From Litsea cubeba (taxonomy: Eukaryota; Streptophyta; Magnoliopsida; Laurales; Lauraceae), in NCBI GenBank assembly GCA_012931725.1, contig CM022944.1:107866003-107930002 (forward strand): DNA of 64,000 nt, read 5' to 3'. Shown piece by piece: positions 52,829-58,400 of this stretch. Under the pieces are notes generated by a model that saw only the letters and a list, made by a program, of their open reading frames with translations, was not told where the DNA came from and did not search any database. Position numbers and translations under genes: made by a program. How positions within the stretch are numbered: position 1 is the stretch's first letter; every line of letters starts with the position of its first letter.

Positions 52829-54054
52829 GTGGAGTTTCGCTGACGTGTGTAAGGAGGGGTGGGACTCAAGAAAGTTCTCTTACACTTGTGTTTTTTATGT
52901 GGATGCTTTTATACTGTGTTTTGTTGCTTGTCTGGATTGTACTTATTTTGCTTTTTAATAAAATTTTATTGTTATGGATGAGGGTAAGCTGAACTATGAG
53001 CATCTTCTAGTAAAACCTAGTTATTGATATTGATTTCTTTGGGATCTGTACAGAGTAAAGTACACCGTAAAAAAAAAAACTATCTGGGTGTTTAATTCTT
53101 GTACCAGTGAAATAGACATTGTAGATACATTTCTTTTCCCTATTTTCTAGGAATATTGTTATGCTTGCATTCTTCGTTTAACTAAGGTAATTATTGGTTT
53201 ATATTGTACTTTAAATAACAATTTTTCCTCTCGATAATGTATCGGTAAGCAAGTATTTTATGTAGCCCTTCGAATCTTCACTTTAGGCTTTGTTTGCTTT
53301 CAGAACCTAGGAGTTTTCACTTGGAGGTGTTTTGAAGGCTTCATCACCATTAAATTTTTAAATATAGTGCAGAGCATTATGGCTCAAGATAGATAGGAAT
53401 GGAGAAATAGAATTCATGTAGCCGACCCGAACATAATTGGGACAAGGCTCTGAAAAAAATGATGACAACGACGATAGTGCAGAGCATTATATACAGAATA
53501 TGCTAAAAGAATGTTATAGGCTTTAGTAGCTCAAAGAAACATGAGGTAGAGGAGCATTTTGCACAGATTGAGGATAGATGTCATGATTATACAAGAAACT
53601 GACTTTGAGCATTTCTACTGCTGCATTTGTTAGAGCAATCGGGGGTGGCTAACAGATTGAGTAGGCTTGCTTGAACATGCTGCAATTGTAATTGGATTTT
53701 CATGTTTTGTTTGTAGTATGAGTGCCTTGAACTATACCATGTCCAATTGTAATCCTCCAATTTCATTTACTGCCATTTTTTTTTTTGCTCCCCAGTTTAT
53801 AAATCTTCCAGTGTTCTTTCTATCCCTATCTTTCATATGCTTTCTACTCTGCATTCCAGAGATGTGATGGAAATCAAGGAATCAGAGCGCAGAGCTCGGG
53901 CTCAAGCTGAAATGTACCAAACTGTTTTAGATGAGCACAGTCTTGAATTGCGAGTGAAAGCTGCTAAGGAGGCTGAGGCAGCTTGCCAACAAAGGCTTTC
54001 TGCTGCTGAAGCTGAAATTTCGGATTTAAGGGCGAAAGTGGATGCTTCTGAGAG
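17310..54054 (+). CDS. HUB2: HUB2 (BRE1-like 2), H2B ubiquitin ligase; internal exons only
   Basis: HUB2 is the plant relative of yeast Bre1. With HUB1 it monoubiquitinates histone H2B on chromatin and so affects dormancy, flowering time and cell cycle genes. Twelve exons join without a frame break: 17310-17471, 17561-17648, 17749-17979, 38999-39166, 39403-39596, 39700-39783, 39883-40002, 40439-40625, 40728-40888, 49817-49888, 50073-50149 and 53860-54054. They give 579 codons plus two bases. The product is almost entirely coiled coil. The blocks SYDDTLITVNKLWNQ, NDDLILLGLRAG, RQDIKAEF...MASALSKEMEMME and VLDEHSLELRVKAA fit HUB2 better than HUB1. The initiator exon and the last 250 or so residues, with the RING finger, are not in the window. 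All splice sites are GT-AG with compatible phases, so the gene is probably functional despite very large introns. Confidence 0.92.
17561..17648 (+). CDS. HUB2: HUB2 exon B
   Basis: 88 bp, leaving one base for the next codon. The acceptor is AACTATAG and the donor GTTGCT, an acceptable but less usual donor. It encodes LNDDLILLGLRAGG through DRSRG. The NDDLILLG block is the clearest HUB2-type signature. Confidence 0.9.
17749..17979 (+). CDS. HUB2: HUB2 exon C
   Basis: 231 bp with acceptor TTCTCTAG and donor GTAAGA. It encodes SIPSCPPEETFLYRLVEAG and, further on, MKFMKHLKEAIDSQRAKTE. It ends in phase 1 and is followed by the 21,019-bp intron. Confidence 0.92.
17980..19489. other. Start of the 21-kb intron, no element recognised
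   Basis: AT-rich intron sequence with short A tracts (18080-18091) and no long open frame or recognisable repeat edges. A short direct repeat of AGAATAAGTGGATAGGGT lies at about 18057 and 18093. Nothing else can be assigned here. Confidence 0.4.
19490..20160 (-). repeat. LTR-like repeat (family Y), copy 1
   Basis: The segment is clearly similar by eye to the split copy that starts at 23705. Shared words include CTAATTGATTGGAAAACCA, GAAGGATTAC, TATAAAAATAAA.TTTATTCAAAGTTCT and, near the end, CATAAACCTTTCAG.GAGCCAATT. The second copy abuts a primer-binding site and gag on the minus strand, so family Y is probably an LTR read on that strand. Copy boundaries here are approximate. Confidence 0.5.
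20215..21130 (+). repeat. LTR-like repeat (family X), copy 1
   Basis: It starts near TGATGCAAGAGCAAATGACC and contains ATTATATATTAGAT, GGTTGAGTGCTTTTCCCT and GGTTCTGGGTTCACAAAG. A diverged copy with the same order of blocks lies at about 41472-42600. No coding region is visible. It is probably a degraded LTR; the ends are not exact. Confidence 0.45.
21911..22155 (+). repeat. LTR-like fragment with primer-binding site
   Basis: The stretch begins TGATGTGTCAATCCC, contains a TATA-like GGCTATATAATAAG at about 22055, and is followed at 22143 by TGGTATTAGAGCC, a good initiator tRNA-Met primer-binding site. This resembles the 5' LTR and leader of a retrotransposon that lost its coding part, embedded in the Mutator-like element. 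Confidence 0.5.
22788..22884. repeat. GC-rich CGGAGGAGCGAG minirepeats
   Basis: Three imperfect copies of a GGAGGAGCGAG...GGCGATGG unit follow each other within about 100 bp. They stand out from AT-rich surroundings and lie in the right arm of the Mutator-like element. Confidence 0.6.
23150..23469. other. Linker between Mutator-like element and Gypsy gag
   Basis: No clear open frame. The minus strand at about 23184-23393 reads IKKVPKKDNQSKPPIFGKHSND and PSTCNKYTKSHD, low-complexity charged sequence that could be decayed gag of the minus-strand element to its right, but this is not firm. Confidence 0.3.
23470..23704 (-). pseudogene. Gag start and primer-binding site of an old minus-strand LTR element
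   Basis: On the minus strand, TGGTATCAAAGCC (about 23700-23688) is a primer-binding site four bases from the LTR edge at 23705. Downstream an ATG at 23643 opens MPLHTARSRRPNIEKEGE, then KSRTQKRQVEEQ and an acidic end, stopping at 23470. This looks like the first part of a gag protein. The rest of the element is not recognisable to the left. Confidence 0.5.
23820..24251 (+). repeat. 5' LTR of the Gypsy element
   Basis: 432 bp from TGCAGG to GGGTTGCA. It contains a TATA-like GCTATTATAAATATG stretch at about 24078. It ends six bases before the primer-binding site. Confidence 0.75.
24511..28044 (+). pseudogene. Gypsy gag-pol remains
   Basis: Pieces in order: the gag zinc knuckle CWHCGQPGHFANDC (about 24557-24598); a protease-like LIIDGGGAMNIV (about 24914); reverse transcriptase with FSKIDLRSGYHQIR, VMPFGLSNAPSTFM and FDDILIS (25710-25930); RNase H with FEVHCDGSNVGMGGVLSEEG and TDHDALKHL (about 26330-26680); and integrase with HGGGCSGHLGRDKTL, then ISMDFVLGLPKT and KMAHFIPC (26855-27150). 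Stops and frameshifts occur, for example after 26069, after 26780 and near 27228. The integrase active site is not continuous, so no functional protein is expected. Confidence 0.85.
28074..28486 (+). repeat. 3' LTR of the Gypsy element, truncated
   Basis: 413 bp from TGCATGTCGAGCC to CCCTGCT. It lacks the final ATAGGTTTGG...TTGCA segment of the 5' LTR. The two copies differ visibly, for example a TATAACTT insertion around 28290, so this is an older insertion. Confidence 0.75.
28719..29365. mobile_element. Mutator-like MITE (TAGCGG family, copy 2)
   Basis: A 647-bp element rich in GTAGCGG/CCGCTAC words, ending CCGCTACGTAGCTATTTTGACCCA as copy 1 ends GCTATTTTGAACCATG. The flanks CCTAACTTG (28710-28718) and CATAACTTG (29364-29372) are a likely 9-bp duplication with one change. 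No coding potential is visible. Confidence 0.65.
29922..30960 (+). pseudogene. LINE ORF1 with RNA-recognition motif
   Basis: An ATG at 29922 opens MERGGRTRQQSKKVKRSK, then TVFVDNLPEF, an RNP2-like strand. About 35 codons later GKCFGFVRF is an RNP1 motif (about 30115-30145), so ORF1 holds an RRM domain that would bind the LINE RNA. Stops after the first strand and a repeat of ALNGGSVLG/ALNGSSVLG near 30177 and 30225 disrupt it. Confidence 0.65.
31001..33900 (+). pseudogene. LINE ORF2: endonuclease and reverse transcriptase
   Basis: The endonuclease starts INWNVRGLVKPEKR (about 31009), followed by ILLQEQNF, then CIVGDFNVV and RKFTWLNNQVRSAMSRIDRFL. The reverse transcriptase has GDKAPGSHGFNFAFIK (32335), LCLIPK directly before the first TRIM, PVALKDFRPISLVGCIYK after it, FKIDLEKAYDHVDW (33020) and RASRGLRQGSPLS. 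The region around the catalytic aspartates (about 33350) is disturbed by a run of at least 20 G residues. Several frameshifts separate these blocks. Confidence 0.85.
32495..32806 (+). mobile_element. TRIM (miniature LTR element) in the LINE reverse transcriptase
   Basis: A complete 312-bp miniature: LTRs at 32495-32610 and 32689-32806, both starting TGTTGGGAAGTCCCACATCC and ending GGCTTCTTACA. Only 78 bp lie between them. That interior begins with TGGTATCGGAG, a primer-binding site for initiator tRNA-Met, and ends with the purine run CGAGGGGGAG. The flanks AAAAG (32490-32494) and AGAAG (32807-32811) are a likely 5-bp duplication with one change. Removing the element rejoins LIPK to VPNP in the LINE frame. 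Confidence 0.92.
34463..34793 (+). mobile_element. Second TRIM-like element in the same LINE
   Basis: Direct repeats at about 34463-34532 and 34725-34793 share GTAGTTGTTTGTGTAGTTTCC and ATCACCAATTGG. Directly after the first comes TGGTATTAGAGCC, an initiator tRNA-Met primer-binding site. Before the second is a purine-rich GGGGCGAGGGGTGGTGGGG tract. The total is 331 bp with no coding. No target-site duplication could be fixed and the left edge is approximate. It is a different family from the first TRIM. Confidence 0.75.
34790..35757 (+). pseudogene. LINE ORF2 end: zf-RVT and RNase H
   Basis: The zf-RVT region reads NSPERVEAFCWVVVAGKISTTDML and then CCLCGREIESIDHLFIHC, its cysteine/histidine signature. 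RNase H follows with FNVDGAAKGKPGLAGIEGVLRN (about 35352) and NKAEVLAILEALR, then after a frame change ANAIAWMKSF and NGIADCLAKQGVDR. One frameshift lies between 35555 and 35570. Confidence 0.8.
35865..37001 (+). mobile_element. Solo LTR of the young Copia family
   Basis: 1,137 bp from TGTTGGAATTTGAG to CGATATCCAACA, the sense orientation of the LTR found at 1959-3081. A perfect 5-bp duplication AATGT flanks it (35860-35864 and 37002-37006). It sits in the 3' end of the LINE, just before the A-rich tail. It carries the same cluster of CGGTCGACCG motifs (about 36056-36252). It is visibly more diverged from the two LTRs of the intact element than they are from each other. Confidence 0.9.
37161..38059. 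other. Intron stretch without assigned element
   Basis: No coding region. A TATA-like CTTTTTTATATAAATGAC (about 37351) and several short A/T tracts are present. This may be part of a degraded LTR continuing family Y, but I could not match it to a second copy. Confidence 0.35.
38060..38172 (+). mobile_element. RTE-type LINE 3' end fragment
   Basis: About 110 bp reading KKCNLFEDLAQH, then LEWRNIIHVVDSNMVG, followed by GATGATGATGATGATGAT. The WRN(K/I)I..V.DPN(M/I)VG end and the GATGAT tail are shared with the fragments at 43035-45482 and 53381-53473. These features fit plant RTE elements. Confidence 0.7.
38395..38765 (+). mobile_element. L1-type LINE 3' end fragment
   Basis: The translation includes ECGTFNA-like sequence, then EIKALLSHIQLEVQHVR and ANEMADSLAKE, the end of an RNase H domain. 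A 3' untranslated region follows, ending AATAAAATTTACTG and a short A run at 38757-38762. It is strongly 5'-truncated. Confidence 0.6.
38999..39166 (+). CDS. HUB2: HUB2 exon D
   Basis: 168 bp. The acceptor is GAGTCTCAG and the donor GTCTCA. Its first two bases complete a Glu codon from exon C. It encodes EEADNLHKVIDILHMKHKEYA and then SHSRDQSEIKCLT, matching the HUB2 segment with the HxKHKE and SHSxDQSE blocks. A (CT)n tract begins 15 bp inside the following intron. Confidence 0.92.
39182..39248. repeat. (CT)n microsatellite in the HUB2 intron D-E
   Basis: An uninterrupted CT/TC run of about 67 bp starts 16 bp after the donor at 39167. The intron is only 236 bp long, so this run makes up more than a quarter of it. 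Confidence 0.97.
39403..39596 (+). CDS. HUB2: HUB2 exon E
   Basis: 194 bp, entering with two bases that complete a Gly codon and leaving in phase 0. It encodes GELEESMTELEESRRKLVNLKMQK and later FRELKESVEEAK. The donor is GTTTAT. Confidence 0.92.
39700..39783 (+). CDS. HUB2: HUB2 exon F
   Basis: 28 codons, phase 0 at both ends. The acceptor is TTGCATAG and the donor GTTGAT. It encodes MLAATRLSELEGAQ through KQMQKLQ. It is coiled-coil sequence corresponding to the RLSELQxSQ block of HUB2. Confidence 0.9.
39883..40002 (+). CDS. HUB2: HUB2 exon G
   Basis: 40 codons, phase 0. The acceptor is TCTTGTAG and the donor GTAAAA. It encodes NEMENDKFV through RLNAELERYRGLSDSLQ, matching the NAELxRYK region of HUB2. 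Confidence 0.92.
40439..40625 (+). CDS. HUB2: HUB2 exon H
   Basis: 187 bp, entering in phase 0 and leaving one base. The acceptor is CATTTGCAG and the donor GTAAAA. It encodes VERNYVLRREKELSMKVESA and further coiled coil to KLVEAEQDS. The VMRRxKEL-type block is conserved in HUB2. Confidence 0.92.
40728..40888 (+). CDS. HUB2: HUB2 exon I
   Basis: 161 bp. The acceptor is GCATTTCAG and the donor GTTTTG. The first two bases complete a Gly codon. It encodes RQDIKAEFHVMASALSKEME and then ELAHEALSLHG to LLDTK. This is among the best-conserved blocks of HUB2. It is followed by an 8,928-bp intron. Confidence 0.93.
40889..43034. repeat. Intron I-J left part: family X and Y copies
   Basis: About 41472-42600 matches family X of 20215-21130 in block order (GATTATATATTAGAT, GGTTGAGTGCTCTTACC, GGGTTTGGGTTCACAA). 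About 42630-42990 matches the second half of family Y (GTCATGGGTTTGGGCC and TCCATAAACCTCTTGACGAGCCAAT). A small MITE lies at 41650-41788. No coding region was found here. 40889-41471 shows no assignable element. Confidence 0.45.
41650..41788. mobile_element. Small MITE with TAACCTATGATGCA ends
   Basis: A 139-bp element with a 14-bp perfect inverted repeat TAACCTATGATGCA/TGCATCATAGGTTA. Inside, GGATACGGCAAGGACACG-like words resemble the ends of the Mutator-like element at 21442-23149. No target-site duplication was recognised. Confidence 0.6.
43035..45482 (+). mobile_element. RTE-type LINE 3' portion, split by an L1-type LINE
   Basis: The left part (43035-43269) reads MDVTKMRMFRWMCGKTRKDKIRNEWL and, after a break, IREIRLRWFGYVQ. 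The right part (45300-45482) reads PPRESGRPEKTWMEVVKIDLKK and EWRNKICVADPNIVGTRL, then GATGATGATGAG. Together they form the end of the RTE reverse-transcriptase ORF. The 16-bp sequence ATGAAGGTTGATGGCC is present on both sides of the inserted LINE. Confidence 0.85.
43270..45299 (+). mobile_element. 5'-truncated L1-type LINE with 16-bp duplication
   Basis: The insert has a perfect 16-bp target-site duplication ATGAAGGTTGATGGCC at 43254-43269 and 45300-45315 and an A-rich tail (45281-45299). Its coding begins near the end of the reverse transcriptase: WDFLWHGKENKKKFHLIKWSQV (about 43480) and PKHEGGLGIRPLKKMSLALLGKWLWRFGE. The zf-RVT region follows, with CPMCLANEEPI-like residues near 44267. RNase H has LRLNFDGSALGNLGRLGVGGVIRN (about 44713) and NKAELLALNIGL. 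Several frame breaks are present. Confidence 0.9.
45483..46664. other. Intron stretch with T and G tracts
   Basis: No coding region. A T run (45677-45698) followed by a G run (45699-45716) gives a strand-asymmetric T/G block. The rest is AT-rich. GGGGCTCACGTGGCCCAC (about 46266) resembles a word inside family Y and X copies, so degraded LTR sequence is likely. Confidence 0.35.
46665..47830 (-). pseudogene. Copia pol remnant
   Basis: On the minus strand, 46965-46665 reads AEYRAMAKIVCELFWL, then ISMHCDNQATTRT and FHKKTDHIDIDYHLIRE, the RNase H block of Copia elements in two frames. Further right, about 47535-47480 reads VILYIRVDDIVLTGDDN, the catalytic YVDD block with Tyr-Val changed to Arg-Val. 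LTRs and gag are missing and stops are frequent. Confidence 0.75.
47831..48777. other. Intron stretch without assigned element
   Basis: AT-rich sequence with no open frame of note, no TG...CA LTR edges and no inverted ends that I could pair. Confidence 0.35.
48778..49188. repeat. Two-copy tandem duplication of about 200 bp
   Basis: Two adjacent units of roughly 200 bp (about 48778-48980 and 48981-49188). Both contain ACAATGTATATAGAGTTATT, AACCCTAAATCTAATCCTAA, TTATTGAAAGTAAATATTAA and CTGCTTTGTGCAAT or CTTGCTTTGTGCAAT. They differ at perhaps one base in ten. Confidence 0.85.
49817..49888 (+). CDS. HUB2: HUB2 exon J
   Basis: 24 codons, phase 0. The acceptor is TGCTGGTAG and the donor GTATGT. 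It encodes MSEHKSLSDRCSVQ through EIESLKAL; the last residues match the EIKSLKAL block of HUB2. Confidence 0.9.
50073..50149 (+). CDS. HUB2: HUB2 exon K
   Basis: 77 bp with acceptor CTTTTTGCAG and donor GTACAT. It encodes IENLQKEKQVLQIFLDM through CFDN and leaves two bases of an Arg codon. A 3,710-bp intron follows. Confidence 0.9.
50150..52771. other. HUB2 intron K-L with decayed LINE pieces
   Basis: About 50560-51060 contains MDFGMVCIDGASEGKSA-like sequence, and about 51735-51995 contains HLSWSPLNMVS, then NSIWMGAASEKLWLTGIGGVH, TNEAEVPPILEAIHIY and IIESDSSNSISWMM. Both resemble the RNase H end of L1-type ORF2 in broken frames. Nothing else was recognised. The 184-bp intron before exon K and the small introns of the gene hold no elements. 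Confidence 0.5.
52772..52826. repeat. (GA)n microsatellite
   Basis: A perfect GA run of about 55 bp in HUB2 intron K-L. Confidence 0.97.
53381..53473 (+). mobile_element. Very short RTE LINE insertion with 17-bp duplication
   Basis: Only 93 bp, reading RNGEIEFM-like sequence then VADPNIIGTRL in part, and ending in ATGATGACAACGACG. It is flanked by a perfect 17-bp duplication ATAGTGCAGAGCATTAT at 53364-53380 and 53474-53490. It is an extreme 5' truncation of the RTE family seen at 43035-45482. Confidence 0.85.
53860..54054 (+). CDS. HUB2: HUB2 exon L
   Basis: 195 bp with acceptor GCATTCCAG and donor GTAAGA. Its first base completes the Arg codon. It encodes EIKESERRARAQAE, VLDEHSLELRVKAAKEAEAA and AEISDLRAKVDASER-like coiled coil, very close to HUB2. 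It leaves two bases, so at least one more exon must follow. None was recognised up to 64000. Confidence 0.93.
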
Positions 54055-54093
54055 GTAAGATGTGGTCTCTGTCTACTTGTACTCGTGAGATGT

Positions 54094-54097
<4 letters not shown>

Positions 54098-54127
<30 letters not shown>
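54098..54127. repeat. Poly-C tract near the HUB2 exon L donor
   Basis: A run of 30 C residues starting 43 bp downstream of the splice donor at 54055. Runs of this length are error-prone in assembly. Confidence 0.9.
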
Positions 54128-54129
<2 letters not shown>

Positions 54130-55472
54130 TCTTTTATTAAATTTTTGGGCATATCTTATGGAATCTTCAAAATGAGAGAAATTTCCCGTGGTGTCTTTAC
54201 ATTGTTTTGGATGGCCATTTTGGGCTGACTTTGGCATAGATTCGGCATTGGCCCTAGAAATTACTTGCAAATTCTTGTTATTCTGTAAGATCGCACTATC
54301 AATGAGCAAGCTTCCATAGGTTATTAATTTTCTGCCTTCACTACAGGATATGAATAAAATTGGCATCAATAAGCCATACTAATATTGGGCGGAATAGTTG
54401 GAAGAGGAAATATCTTAACTGAATAAATTATGAATTCCATACGGCCAGCCAAAATTTTCTGACTGAATCGTGCATTGGTTTACATCCGAACTGACTACTG
54501 AAAGCAGCAGGATTCCTGAAAGGCCATATGATTTAATAATATCATCGTTATATAATAAATACAATATCAAATAAAACCTGCATTCTGCCCCCCTTCTGCC
54601 CCCCTTAAAGTGAATGACTGAACAGAACCCATCATTTTTCCAAAAGTGTTCATACTGTTTATAATTCATGGACATTCAGATGCCCTGCTGTGCTGGTACC
54701 TGTGGCTCTGATTATGCCATTTGTCAGAAGCTGTTATGCTTTTACTAATGAATAAGCACGACCAATGTTAAGTACTCTTCTGGTAAATCTTAGTTGGACT
54801 AATATTCTTGCCATTATATATATCATATTCCTTAAAATTATCGACAGCAAACAAATTATTGTCTGCTTTCCTAGATAAACCCACTCCCTAATATTGTTGC
54901 CATCAAACAAATTTGGTGTATTCCTTGTGTTTGGATTAACAACATTAGGTAATTGGGAAAAACTCATGGAACATTCTCCCGTTGATTTGGTTTCCAATGG
55001 AAACCCTAGATTTTGTTGATTGACTACTTGTGACAAAGAACACTCTCTCTATGAAGAACACTGCACTTCTCAATCACAAACGAAATTAACTTATTCTTTA
55101 ACTGAATTTAAGAAACCCTATGATTTTTATGCAATCATGCAACAATATGGGGACTGTCTCTCCTTGATTCCACCTCTTAAGCGACATCAATCACATCAAT
55201 CATCCATTAAAAATGGCCATGTACAATATAGACAATTACAGCACCAAGTCTGAACCATGAGTCAGAATTGCAGAGAAGACTCCTCCAAACAGGCCCCGAT
55301 ACCCTATGGACCAGCTGCTGTAAGGTGCTGGCTTGTGCACATGGTGCCTGACATCAGCCCTGCCTTAAACCCTTGTGATCTGTTTTTTTTTTTACCCTGA
55401 CAAAAGATCACCTCCTGCGCTATTCTTTTATGTGTCTCCTTCAAGAGATGCGCTCTGATACCAAATTGGGTT
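54128..55472. other. Intron stretch left of the Copia pair
   Basis: No HUB2 exon was recognised. On the minus strand, about 55016-54900 reads NLFDGNNIREWVYLGKQ, which could be decayed Copia gag. CTCTGATACCAAAT at about 55453-55466, read on the minus strand, resembles a primer-binding site. A minus-strand Copia remnant is possible but not secure. Confidence 0.35.
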
Positions 55473-58400
55473 TGTAGATCGAAAGATCTTAGGGGCTGTT
55501 TGGTAATTTATTAGTAACAAAAAGTAATTTATTTGTAACGAAAAGTAAAAATGCAACGCTAAATTTTTTTCCATCAAGCATGATTGGCAGCCCCTACTAC
55601 TATTAAAGTGAAATTGCCACCTGGAGTATTGAGATGAAGAAGATTCCTTGTGAGTCAAGGAATAGGACTTATTTGTAATTTGTAGTGAGCTAGGGGCGTT
55701 CATGTAAATACTATAAACTGAGGGGCTTTTTCGTGATTTCCAGATATAGTGAAATAACATCATAACAAGGGTTGCCTAACTATCTAGGTTATTCGACTCT
55801 TCTATTTTCTCAATCTCCCTCTCTTTCTTGTTATTTTTCTTTTTCTTCTCATTTCACATTTATTTGGCACTTTAGCATAAAACCCTAGATCTTGGAAGAT
55901 CTAGGTTCACAACTTGGTATCACAGCAGAAGACTCTTGCGTAAAGGACTCCTAGGGCACAAATCTTGAAGAAGAGGCTTCTTTGGAGGAGACAAGCTCTA
56001 CTAGGTTCGGCTGGGAGCATATGGCCTCCTGAGGCATCGTGAGCCATCTGGCGTTCTGTTGTGGGTCGACATCATTATATAAGGCTTTGGTGATGACTTT
56101 AAAGTGTTTGATGAAGTGTTTGGTGGTCTATTATGTGTCAACACCCTTGTCTGAGCCCTCGTGTTGTCGCTGAACTGGTATGTGAAGAGTGTTTTGTGCT
56201 GTGTGTGTGTGTGGACAGCCCTGTGTAGGTTGTAGGTGTTCAGTTGTGTTTTCTGGTGAAGGTTAAAGTCTTCAGCAGCCTTCTGTGATATTTGTGGTGG
56301 AATTATGTGATAGTTATTTTTGCTCAGTCTTTTCTCGTCCGATTTACTATAAATAATTTTTTGATCTTCATCTTTCTGAATTGAATTTGTTTCTGAGTTC
56401 AAATTGTAATGGAGTCTAAAGGTGATAATTCGACTACTACTACTACTACTCTACAGCTTCCTACCATTGCAAGTTTGAATGTTAAAATAACATCTTAGCT
56501 TTTCAATGGCACCAATTATAAAGATTGGGCCTACTCAAGCTAGAATGACTATTGGAGGATCTTGGAGACTTGGTTATATTGACGGGAGTATTAAAGAACT
56601 GAATAAGAATGATCCCAAATATACAGAATGAGTCTCCAAAAATATGTTGGTGATGAATTGGGTCCTGAATTCCATGGAAGGAGGAATTAGAAAGAGTTTT
56701 AAATATTTGGACATTGCAAAGGGACTTTGGGATTCAATCGAGACCGCTTATGCTCAAAAGAGGAATAATGTCAGGGTTCTAGAATTAAAAAAAAGAAATT
56801 GCTGGAGTCATACAAGGAAGTGTGTCGGTTGGCGATTATAATTCCAAGTTCAGAGCTCCATTGAAAGAATTAGAGTTGTACATGAATTCTAAACTGTGTT
56901 GTGCCCAGAAGGGAAGAAAATTAATAGAAGATCAAGACATATTTGAACTATTAGGTGGTGTTAACCTAGAGTTTCAGGCTATCCGTGCACAAGTAACAAG
57001 CCAAGATCCTTTGCCTCCTAGGCACAGTGTTTGCCTGTTGTAAGGAGAAGAAAGTCGTAGGATGGTTATGAATATAAAACAAGATGCAGTGCCTGATTGG
57101 TTATCTCTTGCAAACAGCAATGAGGGCATCATAGCGACTAATATAGGGTATAGCGGAGGTAGCTACGGTAGTGCCCCCCCTGCCCCCCCAGTCTCCGCGG
57201 TGGCCATGGTTATGGTGGGCAGCCTCAAACCGGTAAACTTTACCGTACCCATAGTGGAAGATATCGTCATACTAGAGAGATTTGTTGGGATTTGAATGGT
57301 AAGCCTTGGAATGTGTCTGCAACAACAGCTGAAGTGGAGCATCCTTATGAAACTACAGATTAAGAGATATGTAACCAGTGAAGGATGAATTTTCAGTTCT
57401 TTGACAGAGGTCGGCTGCATTAGAAGGTGTTACTCAAGATTCATTAGTTGGTATGACCTCTTCTCATAGTCCTATGGCATTTGCATCTTCTGCCTCTTCA
57501 TCTACGTGGGTTATTGATTCAGGGGCTACAGATCATGTGACAGGTATGCATTTGGATTTTTTATCCTATAGTTTGCTAACACTCAAGGGTGGGAATTGTT
57601 GTTGGTTTATATGCTCTAGTAGCTGGGAAAAGGAACTGTACAAGTCTCACCTGACCTTTCTTTATCATCCCCCTTCCATGTTCCTCGTCTCTTATTTAAT
57701 CTTAAGTTTGTTAGTGCTACTAAAAATCTCAATTTGTTGTATAAGCAGAATGCCTTCACGGACATTGTGAGGAAAGAGTTCAATAGAGGTGTTTGGGTGG
57801 TACCTGTTTTGTACATATTCTTAAACGCCAGCGAGATAAATTGGATCCAAAAGCACATAAGTGCATATTTGTGGGGTATTCTAGTAACGAGAAAGGCTAC
57901 AAATGTTATGCTCCAGAAAAGAAAGGCCACACATTTGTTACAATGGATATAAGCTTTCATGAAGAGGTTCCTTTCTAGTCGTCTACAAGTTAGGAACTGA
58001 TATATGAGAAAAGAGAAGAGAAAAGTCTACCCCTTCTTGATTTAATTCCCACTCTGGCATATCCAGGATCAATAGTTGAGATAGGTACAAAGTTGCAGAG
58101 TGCTGGAGTAGATGAGGTAACAGACAAATTTAAGGAGCCATTGCAAGCATACTCCAGGAGACGGACAAAAAAGCAAACTAGTGTTCTCATCCATCCCATC
58201 ATTTGATGTTCCAGATCCGGATCCTCCATCTTCCCTTATTCTTCCTTCCGTCTCAAGCAATGGTTATTGCTAATTGAGGTATTTCCTCTTCTGATTTAGA
58301 CCTTCCTATTGCCTTGAGAAAACGAATGAAATCATGTGTCATTCACCATCCCATATAAAACTTTGTTTCAGATCATGGCCTATCACCTGTTTTTCTTGCG

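Noticed and set aside
52635..52958. Open frame with a long Arg-Glu repeat
   Set aside because: It is translation across the GA microsatellite in intron K-L; no domain or start context supports it.
53964..54369. Minus-strand frames with poly-Gly
   Set aside because: They read through the C30 tract opposite a HUB2 exon; composition comes from the homopolymer.
55453..55910. A primer-binding-site-like word on each side of the same LTR-like segment, suggesting a back-to-back element pair
   Set aside because: The left word (CTCTGATACCAAAT on plus) can belong to a separate decayed minus-strand element or be chance. The right one is adjacent to plus-strand gag and was kept.
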